Source: Euryarchaeota archaeon Ods02
GTDB lineage: Archaea > Halobacteriota > Halobacteria > Halobacteriales > Halorutilaceae
NCBI GenBank assembly: GCA_028751075.1
Contig: JAQZDA010000007.1
Coordinates: 1 to 64,000, forward strand
DNA length: 64,000 bases
Direction: 5' to 3'
The position numbers and the translations under genes were made by a program. The first letter of the stretch is position 1; every line of letters begins with the position of its first letter. Of the stretch, positions 35,173 through 43,100 are shown in pieces. The notes under the pieces were generated by a model that saw only the letters and a program-made list of their open reading frames with translations, searched no databases and was not told the DNA's origin.

Positions 35173-35255
35173 CGTCGGGAGTGGGATTCGAACCCACGCG
35201 GCGCGAACGCCACAGGATTAGCAATCCTGCGCCTTAACCACTCGGCCATCCCGAC
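35173..35255 (-). tRNA. tRNA-Ser(GCT)
   Basis: An 83-nt tRNA with discriminator G, acceptor stem GTCGGGA paired with TCCCGAC, D-arm, anticodon arm CAGGATTGCTAATCCTG with anticodon GCT, a long serine-type variable arm and T-arm GGTTCGAATCC. CCA is not encoded. It is immediately upstream of rps13 in the same orientation and likely co-transcribed. Confidence 0.96.
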
Positions 35256-35305
35256 ACGTTGCGATGTTCGGGTTCGGGTTCGTTCTTGTCGCCCACCCTG
35301 GACTC

Positions 35306-35362
35306 GGGGCTCACGCCCCTGCATCTATCGCAGGCAAGGGTAACAGGGACGGAGGTATAAAC
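35306..35362 (-). promoter_or_regulatory. Promoter and structured leader before tRNA-Ser/rps13
   Basis: The reverse complement of GTATAAAC at 35355-35362 is a good TATA box. Transcription would start near 35332, leaving about 75 nt before tRNA-Ser. In or near that leader, GGGGC-TCAC-GCCCC (35306-35319) forms a hairpin, and CCTGC/GCAGG (35318-35334) a second one at its edge. They could be a tRNA-leader structure or a translation control element; this is inference. Confidence 0.45.
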
Positions 35363-35440
35363 TCAACGAAAAGAATCCCGCCAGAGGAAGGCTGCTTTCC
35401 GTGTTCACGAGGTCCATCCTGGATCGTGGCCTGAAACCGG

Positions 35441-35794
35441 TCAGAGCCATCGGGACGTAAGATGTATCGCGCCGGAGTTGTCGACGACCTGCCGCTGTTC
35501 CAGGTGTTCCTCGACGGCGTCGATGACCTTCGCCGTCTCGAAAGGCGGTGTCCTGTCGTCGGGCTGGTACAGAACCCCTATCTTCCGTTGGGCGGCGGTG
35601 TCGGTCAGGAAGTCGGAGTCGTAGGTCACCAGCAGCCTGCCCTGGTTCTCCGCGTACTCCGCCACCACGGTGTCAGAGGTGCCTCTACCGAGCTCCGGCT
35701 CCTCGACGACCCTCTCCACGTCATGGCCGAGCTCGCCACAGTACTCCGACAGGCTAGCTTCGGTCATCTCGTCGAGCAACAGACGGAACACCAT
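35441..35794 (-). CDS. DUF5615 PIN-like toxin
   Basis: A 117-aa protein with FRLLLDEMTEASLSEYCGE, then the conserved acids in TSDTVVAEYAENQGR and LVTYDSDFLTD, a pattern of DUF5615 (Mut7-C-like PIN) proteins. These are predicted RNases paired with DUF433 proteins. Here the DUF433 gene lies 41 bp upstream on the same strand. The pair is likely a toxin-antitoxin module between the ribosomal cluster and SBDS. Confidence 0.78.
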   Translation of the reverse strand: MVFRLLLDEMTEASLSEYCGELGHDVERVVEEPELGRGTSDTVVAEYAENQGRLLVTYDSDFLTDTAAQRKIGVLYQPDDRTPPFETAKVIDAVEEHLEQRQVVDNSGAIHLTSRWL

Positions 35795-35835
35795 CAGACG
35801 GAAGGCCGGCTATGTAACATCGGGCGGTGGGACAG

Positions 35836-36117
35836 CTATACGTCTTCGGGGCCCGCCACCGCACCGTTCGCTAGAGAAGCCTCCACGCGCCTCCTCCTCT
35901 CGGCCTCCACCTCCCGCATCTCATCCGGGTTGTCGTGGTAGTACGCGAGAGCACGGTAGACGTCGGATACGTGGACGTCGAGACTCTCCGCCGTCTCCCG
36001 CGGTTTCAGGCCTCGTTCCTCGACCAGAGCGCGGAGCCGACGAACCGAGACCCGGCGGCCTTCGACGTGAGGTTCGTCCATGAGTCTCCGCGCTATACCG
36101 CCTGAACGCTGCGTCAT
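35836..36117 (-). CDS. DUF433 antitoxin
   Basis: A 93-aa protein. HVEGRRVSVRRLRALVEERG followed by TAESLDVHVSDVYRALAYYH is the DUF433 HTH-like core. DUF433 proteins are predicted DNA-binding antitoxins for DUF5615. The C-terminal helix, rich in Arg and Glu, probably binds the toxin. A promoter would lie in 36118-36219. Confidence 0.78.
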   Translation of the reverse strand: MTQRSGGIARRLMDEPHVEGRRVSVRRLRALVEERGLKPRETAESLDVHVSDVYRALAYYHDNPDEMREVEAERRRRVEASLANGAVAGPEDV

Positions 36118-36219
36118 CGTACGTAGCTAGCGGCTGTTGGTTTATCAAATCTCGGGTGACCGTCCTTTAGATTCCGGTTCTCTATGTATAAGTGGATAGT
36201 GCAGCCCTCGTCCTCGACT

Positions 36220-36933
36220 CTACAACCCCTCGTCCTCGACTATCTGAGTCTCGGCCTCGCCCTCCGTTAGCTTGTTCACGAGCTCGTAGAACTCGTTCTG
36301 CATGCCCGCGGGGAACTCCACGACGGCGATCCAGCTTCCGTCGCTCTGCCACTCCTCGTCCTCCAGCGACCCGAACTCCCGTAGCTTCCCCTGCGCCTTA
36401 CCCGCGTACTCCGCGGGAATGCGGGAGGCGACCTTGATCTGCTCGAACCTGATGGGGATTATCGGCCTGAGGGCGTCGACGGCTTCGTCGACCTGCTCCT
36501 CCGCCGGCTCCATCGGATCGACCCTGAAGCCGGCTTCCTCGAGAGCGCGTTCGATGCGGTCCGGCGGATGCGGTGTGTCGTTCTCCTGCGGGTTGATGGC
36601 GTTCCGCGCGATGGTGTTTATTATCCTGCGTTTCTTCTCCTCCTGCATCTCCCGCCGTTGCTCCGCCGTGATCTGGATCTCTCCCTGACGGATGACCTCG
36701 GGTATTATCTCCAGGGGGTCGGTGGTGCCGAACACCTCCTCCAGGCTCTCCTCCGGCGGTCGGTCGCCGCTGCTGGCGTCCTCGAAGACGTCCTCCGCTG
36801 CGATGACGTCGGTGAGGTCGCCGTCGAACTCGCCGCGACTTATCTCGAGCGCGGCGTCTGGGTCGACGAGCACCTCGAACCTCTGCCCGTGGCTCTCTAA
36901 CCTCGCCGTCACCGCGTCGTCGATAGAGATCAT
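36220..36933 (-). CDS. Ribosome maturation protein SBDS
   Basis: A 237-aa SBDS homologue. The N-terminal domain holds SHGQRFEVLVDPDAALEIS, the middle EKKRRIINTIARNAINPQ, and the C-terminal ferredoxin-like domain IPIRFEQIKVASRIPAEYA. SBDS releases the anti-association factor aIF6 from the 50S subunit. It begins a run of conserved genes with the proteasome alpha subunit and two RNase P proteins, the usual archaeal neighbours. Confidence 0.93.
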   Translation of the reverse strand: MISIDDAVTARLESHGQRFEVLVDPDAALEISRGEFDGDLTDVIAAEDVFEDASSGDRPPEESLEEVFGTTDPLEIIPEVIRQGEIQITAEQRREMQEEKKRRIINTIARNAINPQENDTPHPPDRIERALEEAGFRVDPMEPAEEQVDEAVDALRPIIPIRFEQIKVASRIPAEYAGKAQGKLREFGSLEDEEWQSDGSWIAVVEFPAGMQNEFYELVNKLTEGEAETQIVEDEGL

Positions 36934-36958
36934 CTCTTATGTTCTATGTCTTCTATGT

Positions 36959-37669
36959 CTACAGGATCTCTTCGAGGTCTTCGGAGGTGAGCTTCCTGTA
37001 CTGTGGGTCGTCCTTCTCGACGACAGCGGCTTCGAAGTTCTCCTGTCCGACGTCATCTTCCGTGGCTTCGTCGATGGCTTCGTACGCCAGCGCCGTCGCC
37101 TCGTCGAGGTCGATGTCTTCCTCGTACCTGTCCTCGAAGGATTCCTGGATCTCCGTGCTGTTTTCACCTATCGCGGTGGCGCGCCACTCGTAGAACGAGC
37201 CGCTGGGGTCGGTCTCGAACACCCGGGGTTCCCCTCGTTCGACGCCGCCTACGATGACTGCGACGCCGAAAGGTCGTACGCCGCCGCTCTGGGTGTACTC
37301 CTGCATCTCGTCGCAGAGCCGGCGCGTCACGGTCTCGACCCCGATGGGTTCCTCGTACGCCGTCCGGTTCACCTGGCTCTCCCGACGGAGTATGTCGATC
37401 AGCTTCCTGGCGTCGGTGACATGGCCGGCGCTGGCGGCGCCGAGGTGTTGGTCGATCTGGAACAGCTTCTCGACGTTCTCCGGCTCCATGAGCTCGGTGG
37501 CGACGCGTTTGTACGCCGCCAGCAGGACGCCGTCTTCGGCTGCGACGCCGACGCTGGCTTTCCCTCGTTTCACGGCTTCGCGCGCGTACTCGACCTGGTA
37601 CAGTCGGCCGTCCGGCGAGAAGATCGTTATAGCTCGGTCGTAAGCCTGCTGTTGCTGGTTAGGGAGCAT
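36959..37669 (-). CDS. psmA: Proteasome alpha subunit
   Basis: A 236-aa alpha subunit of the 20S proteasome. AYDRAITIFSPDGRLYQVEY with AREAVKRG is the alpha signature that forms the gate, and GVRPFGVAVIVGGVERGEP is also conserved. Alpha subunits carry no catalytic Thr, as here. The C-terminus is acidic. It lies 25 bp upstream of SBDS and 6 bp after the RNase P Pop5-like gene. Confidence 0.95.
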   Translation of the reverse strand: MLPNQQQQAYDRAITIFSPDGRLYQVEYAREAVKRGKASVGVAAEDGVLLAAYKRVATELMEPENVEKLFQIDQHLGAASAGHVTDARKLIDILRRESQVNRTAYEEPIGVETVTRRLCDEMQEYTQSGGVRPFGVAVIVGGVERGEPRVFETDPSGSFYEWRATAIGENSTEIQESFEDRYEEDIDLDEATALAYEAIDEATEDDVGQENFEAAVVEKDDPQYRKLTSEDLEEIL

Positions 37670-37675
37670 CGTCCG

Positions 37676-38134
37676 TTACCTGAAGTCGTACGTCGTGCCA
37701 CATAATACCCCCTGTTGACCGCTTCGGTCGACGTCGACGCGGAGGCCGCGTCTCCACGCACGGTCGCCGTCTAACTCCGTGCGCTCGGCCTCTCCCGGCG
37801 GCTGATACCGTTCGCGTCCCGCGTCGAGGGTGCCGCTGACGCCGACGACGACGCAGCCGACCCTGACGCCGTCGACGGTGTCGACGCAGGCGACGGCGGC
37901 GCGGGCTTCGTCGACGTAGTTGTGCCGGCACCGGAGCACGCCGAGGCCTTCCGAGTGCTCAACGAGGTCGAGCTCCGTCCGCGCCGACGTGATGTCGCCG
38001 TAGAGGTTCTGCGCCTCCCACCATAGCGCACGCCGCAGACCCCTCTCCGTGACCTCCTCGTCGGCGAGGGACTCGACCTCGAAGAACACGTACCTGTAGC
38101 TGGGGCGCAGGCTCTTCGGCAGCGTCTTAGTCAC
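37676..38134 (-). CDS. rnp2: Ribonuclease P protein component 2 (Pop5-like)
   Basis: A 152-aa protein. LPKSLRPSYRYVFFEVES and GVLRCRHNYVDEARAAVA with VRVGCVVVGVSGTL are typical of Pop5/Rnp2. It works with Rnp3 on RNase P RNA for tRNA 5' processing. The start is GTG at 38134 with GGAGGTGA a few nucleotides upstream. The segment after residue 105 is less conserved. Confidence 0.9.
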   Translation of the reverse strand: MTKTLPKSLRPSYRYVFFEVESLADEEVTERGLRRALWWEAQNLYGDITSARTELDLVEHSEGLGVLRCRHNYVDEARAAVACVDTVDGVRVGCVVVGVSGTLDAGRERYQPPGEAERTELDGDRAWRRGLRVDVDRSGQQGVLCGTTYDFR

Positions 38135-38165
38135 GGCGTCACCTCCTTCCGCCCGCAGTCTGGTC

Positions 38166-38822
38166 TCACTCCACCACCTCCACGTCGACGTCTTCGTCGT
38201 CGCCGACCACGTCGTGGGAGGTCCCGGCAGCGGCGTCGAAGGTGGAGCCGTCGACGCCCGCGAGGGAGGCTACGGCGCGGAGCTCACGACGGCCGCGTAT
38301 CTGAAGGTGGTTCTCCGGTGACGCGGACGCCACGAGGGAGGCGTCGTACTTCGTGGCGAGCTTCGTCAGCAGCCGGATGTCCTTCAGCGCCGCCACGCGT
38401 CCGCCGCCGCTCTCCCGTACCACGGGTCCGAGGTCGACCTCGATGGCGACGTCGTTCTCCGCGGCCTCGCGGACGGTGACGTGGTCGAACTCCCGTGGTG
38501 CCGTGAGGACGTCGACGTGGGTGGACGCTGCGGCGGCGCGTTCGACGTCTTCGTCGCCGCCTTCGACGCAGACGACGCTGTACTTCGACGAGAGGTTGCC
38601 GACGTAACCGTGGAGCTCCTGGACGTCGTCCGCCTGTACTTCGACGCCGTGGACGACGTCGACCTCTAGCTCGTCTTCGCCGGCTACGGTGTACTCCGGC
38701 GGCGAGCCGCCGCTGTAGGGGTTCCTGAGGACGACGCCGTCGTACCCGGCTTTCGCCGCTGTAACGGTGACGCGGCTGGCGGTCGACCGCGACTCCGGAT
38801 GACAGCGGCTGAACTCGTACAT
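38166..38822 (-). CDS. rnp3: Ribonuclease P protein component 3 (Rpp30-like)
   Basis: A 218-aa TIM-barrel-like Rpp30. I start at ATG 38822 (MYEFSRCHPESRST), since the longer frame to 38933 runs into the next gene. GYDGVVLRNPY, VEVQADDVQELHGYV, VAIEVDLGPVVRESGGGR and SASPENHLQIRGRRELRA fit the family. It forms a subunit of archaeal RNase P together with Rnp2, which lies 31 bp downstream. Confidence 0.88.
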   Translation of the reverse strand: MYEFSRCHPESRSTASRVTVTAAKAGYDGVVLRNPYSGGSPPEYTVAGEDELEVDVVHGVEVQADDVQELHGYVGNLSSKYSVVCVEGGDEDVERAAAASTHVDVLTAPREFDHVTVREAAENDVAIEVDLGPVVRESGGGRVAALKDIRLLTKLATKYDASLVASASPENHLQIRGRRELRAVASLAGVDGSTFDAAAGTSHDVVGDDEDVDVEVVE

Positions 38823-38919
38823 CCCTGTGTGGAACGGTAGGTGGAGGCGGGTGTTTATCTTTCCGGCGGTTACAGGGATGCGACGGCGTACGCCGTCGCC
38901 CTGGGGGAGCCGGATGTAG

Positions 38920-40089
38920 TCACGGCTCCCCAAGATGCCGGTGTCTCTGGACGAGGTAGACGAGGCTGGCGACTACAGGGCTGAGGAACACCCCCGCTAT
39001 CAGGTATCCCTCCCAGAACGGCTTCCAGTTGGAGTCCGTCTGCTTTATCGCGGCTGCGTCGCGGTAGATGGCGTACAGGGAGAACAGACCGACGAACGCC
39101 AGAAGTATCAGGAGGTTGATCCACTGGAAGACGAGGCGGAAACCGCCGGCGCCCGCGACGACATGCTGGTAGACGACGTAGCTGCCGACGCCGACGAACA
39201 ACACGGAGAGAGCTACGGTGAACGCGGGCCAGTACCACCATCGGCTTTCGAGGTCGTCGACGGATAGAGTGGGTTTGACGCCGTCGACCCCGGAGGCTTC
39301 GTCGACGGTCGATTCCCTCCTGACGTCGTCTTGTGAGTCGTCCCACGACCCCCATTCGACGCCGGAGTCGCCGGAGTCTCGCGACTCCATTGATTTTTCT
39401 TCGGGTTCGTCGTCGGCGGCGTCAGAGTCTATCCGGCTGTACTCGCTGTCGGGGCTGCGTTTGGCGACGTACCCCAGGACGACGAAGATGTTGAGGAACC
39501 AGACGGCGGCGCCGAAGGTCCATAGCCAGGTGTCGGGCTGCCAGCTGTAGTTCCCTTTCACGTAGGCGACGTCGTATCTGACGGCTGCAGGCGTTAGAAC
39601 CGTGGAGGCCAGGAGCGCGACAGCTATCACCTCGTCGAACACTTGCACCACGAGTTCGGAGTCCATCATGAGGTAGTCTTCGACGAACAACGCGGTCATC
39701 GTCGCGAGGAACAGGAACGCGGCGGCGGCCGCGGATATCCGCCACCAGAAGCTCCAGCTGGTGCGGCGTTCGACCTTCTCGTGCCGGCGCAGGAGGTAGG
39801 GGAACGCCGCGCTCGCGTTGAAGATCGGAACCGCGAAACCCAGGGTCCAGAGCCAGGTTTTCGGCGTCCAGTCGACGTCCTCCATCCCGCGTATCCCCCG
39901 GACGTCGAGGTAGCCTGCGACGGGGAACGCGAGCCAGGCGGCTGCGAGGACGTAGTCGAGGGCTTCGACGTCGTCGCCGACCAGCCACTCTATGGGGAAC
40001 AGGAACGCGAGGAAAGTCAGGAAAGCGGCGACGAGTGCGTAGTACGCGCCTCCACGCCGTGCACGGTCGTATGGGTGCGTCGCCGCCAT
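38920..40089 (-). CDS. Multi-pass membrane protein of unknown function
   Basis: A 389-aa protein with roughly nine to eleven hydrophobic segments and a soluble acidic loop near residues 220-280. I do not recognise a family. Three internal repeats carry a related motif before a membrane helix: DWTPKTWLWTLGFAVPIFN, SWQPDTWLWTFGAAVWFLN and NWKPFWEGYLIAGVF. Each follows a D-x-x-x-(I/V)-(R/K) segment. The gene lies between rnp3 and the ribonucleotide reductase gene, with 23 bp to the latter stop. Function unknown. Confidence 0.75.
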   Translation of the reverse strand: MAATHPYDRARRGGAYYALVAAFLTFLAFLFPIEWLVGDDVEALDYVLAAAWLAFPVAGYLDVRGIRGMEDVDWTPKTWLWTLGFAVPIFNASAAFPYLLRRHEKVERRTSWSFWWRISAAAAAFLFLATMTALFVEDYLMMDSELVVQVFDEVIAVALLASTVLTPAAVRYDVAYVKGNYSWQPDTWLWTFGAAVWFLNIFVVLGYVAKRSPDSEYSRIDSDAADDEPEEKSMESRDSGDSGVEWGSWDDSQDDVRRESTVDEASGVDGVKPTLSVDDLESRWWYWPAFTVALSVLFVGVGSYVVYQHVVAGAGGFRLVFQWINLLILLAFVGLFSLYAIYRDAAAIKQTDSNWKPFWEGYLIAGVFLSPVVASLVYLVQRHRHLGEP

Positions 40090-40111
40090 CGTGACCCGCC
40101 TAACTACCTGG

Positions 40112-43100
40112 TCAGCATTCGCTGTATCCGCAGTCGTTGCATTTCACGCATCCTTCGACGTAGACGAGCATGCTGCCACAGTCGGGACATTCGGGGTTCC
40201 TGCCTTCGTCGACGATGGCCTGGACGTCGCTGGCGGTGCCTGCGCCCGCGCCGGCGGCGTCCGGTGACACGGTTCCTGCGCCGTCGGTCTGTTTCTCGGG
40301 CTCCGCCTCTCCCTCGACCTCCTGCTCGTCGACGGGTAGCTGGCTCTGTCTGGGTGCGACGTCGCCTTCGATGTAACGGCGGAGGGCTTTCGCGACGGCG
40401 TCCGGCACCGAGTGTATCTGTTCGCCGCGGTCGAACGTCGGCTTCGGCGACCTGATGCCCTCTAACTGCTCGATGACGCGTTCGGGGGGTACGCCGCTCC
40501 GGAGACACAGCGAGGTAAGGCGGGCGATGCTTTCGGTGAACGACGCCGTGTATCCGCCGCTCTTGCCGATGGTGGCGAACACCTCGAACAGGCCTTCCTC
40601 GCCTTCGTTGATGGTGACGTACAGGCCTCCGTAACCCGTCTCTATCTTCTGCGTCGCGCCGCCGATGGTGTCGGGCCGCGGCCTCGGCTCTAGCTCTCCG
40701 CCGCCGATCCGCGCGGGTTCGCCGTCGCCGTCTCCGGCTCCTCCGGCTTCCACCTCCACTCCCGCGAGATCTAAGTCCTCGGCTTCGAGGTCCTCTATCA
40801 GCTCCTCTAGGTCGAGGTCGCCTTCCTCGATGGCCTCCTGCGCGAGCTCCTCTATCTCCTCGGCGTCGAGCTCGTCGGCGCTGGCTTTGTTGTCCGCGCG
40901 CGTCGTCAAGACCTGCTTCGAACGGGTGCCGTCGCGGTAGTATGTGACTCCTTTGCCGCCGTTGTCGTAGATGTACTCGAATATCTCGCGTGCGTCCTCC
41001 GCCGTGGAGTCGTGGGGTGCGTTCACGGTCTTGGATATCGCGCTGTCTACGCCCTGCTGGCACGCGCACTGCACGCTGGCGTGCTGCCTTGCGGTGAGGT
41101 CGCCGGTGGTGACGAACAGCTCGCCGATGGCGTCGGGCACGGTGTCGAGGCCGTCGACTCCGTCGAACTCGTTCGCCGCCATCTGCTCCTGAGCTTCCTG
41201 CTTCACCTCGTCTACGTCGACGTCGTTCGCCTCTAACACGCGGAGGAAGTAGTCGTCGAACTCCACCAGCATCTCGTCGCCCTGGACGTCGTCGGTGACG
41301 TTCTTGTAGTACGCGACGTTGTAGATGGGTTCGCAGCCGCCGGTGGTGTTCCCTATCATCGACGTCGTCCCCGTCGGCGCTATCGTCGTGGTGTTATGGT
41401 TCCGTATGGGGTAGCCGTCCTCCCAGTCGTCGGCGGATTCGCCGGTCTGGTGTTCGAACCAGTCGCGGTAGCTGGTGGGGTCGGCGAACTTGCTCTTGTG
41501 CCATTCGTCGAAGCTCCCGCGTTCGCCGGCGAGCTCGTGGCTCGCGCGTTTGCTCTCGTGGTTGATGTACGTCATCAGCTGCTTAGCGATCTCGTTCGCG
41601 GGGTCGTCTCCGTACCGGACGCCGAGCTGGACGTACAGCTGCGCCAGCCCCATGATGCCGAGACCTATCTTCCGCATCTCCGCGACCTTCTCCTCTATCT
41701 CGGGGATGGGGAAGTCGCTCATCGTGACGACGTTCTCGAGGAACCTGGTCCCCCACTCGACGCGGTGCTCGAACTCCTGCCAGTCGACGGCTTCGTCGAG
41801 GAAGGCGTCGATGGCGTCCTCCAGCGAGTCGTACTCGTCCTCGTGTTCCGCGCGCCAGTTCCTCCAGTCGGGGCTGTCCTCTGCGGCGAGCGTGGAGAGG
41901 TTGATGTGACCGAGGTTGCAGGCCTCGTACTCCTCGAGCGGCTGTTCGCCGCAGTTGTGGACGACGACGCCGTTCGCGATGAACGAGTGCGTGTCGGGCT
42001 CCGTGAGGTCGTAGACAGCTTCGTGGCCGTCGAGGTCGATGGACTCCACGGTCGCGGTGAACGAGTCCGAGTACGGACCCTTATCGTACGAGTCAAGCTT
42101 CTCGTCGAGTGCTTCGTTCTTCTCGTCGAGCAGGAACCCTATCTCGTCTCTGAACCGTATCAGCGAGTCCCTGGATATCATCAGGTCGTGGTCGGCCTGC
42201 CGCTCGTACTCGGCGGTGCCGCCGGAGCCGTCCGGCATCTCCTGCGTGCCGGCCTCGTGGCGTTCCTCGTATATCTTGCTGAAGACCCCGAAGTTCAGCA
42301 GCAACCGCTGGACGTCCTTCAGCATGTCGAGGTCGGTGCTCGTCAGCCTGACGGAGACTCCTTTCTCGACGTTGCCCTGGACCCCGCCATCCGCTGTGAA
42401 CAGCGCGCGCAGGAAGCCTCGCGCCATCTCCTGGCTGCCCCGCATGACGGCGTCGGGAACCTGATGCTTCTGCTCCACGAGGCCGGCGTCCTCCGCGTAC
42501 TCGTAGAGCCTGGTGGAACGGACGCGTTGCTCCACAGCCTGTGCGCCGCGGTAGTCGTCGGTTCGGCTGATGTCGTTGACTCCTATCTCGTAGTCGGCGT
42601 TGCCGGTGGGCTCGCGGACCACGGAGTTGACGTCGGCGGCGAAGCCAGAGGATAGCTCGGCGTCGGCGTCGTAGAAGTTCAGGACCGCGCGTTCCTCGCC
42701 GTCCTTCAGATGGCCGTCGCCGACGAGCCAGCCGAGCACCCTTCCTTCCTCCGCTGAACCGTGTCTGCCGAAGCCGCCCTTACGGTTCTGCACGTGGACT
42801 GTGTCCCCTGAGCCGAGGTTCCTCGCCTCCACCCATCCTTCGTCCGTTCGGACCCGGTGGTCCCCGGTCAGCCTGAGCTCGTAGCCCTCCTCCGTCGTCA
42901 GCAGGTAAACGTCCTTCTCACCCGTCCGGTAGACGCTGCTGGCTTCCTTCGTCGTGTCTTCGCTCAACCTGCCGTCCACGACGACCTCCTGAGACACACC
43001 CTGTTCGTAGAGCTCCTCCGCCGGGACGAGCCCGTTGTCCGTGCTGACGAGGGTTTCACCCGTGACGCACGGGTTCGTCGCGAGTATCTCGTGGTCGGGG

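Noticed and set aside
38823-38933. Longer N-terminus for the Rpp30-like protein
   Set aside because: It would run to 13 bp from the end of the membrane protein gene, and family similarity starts only at MYEFSRCHPE.
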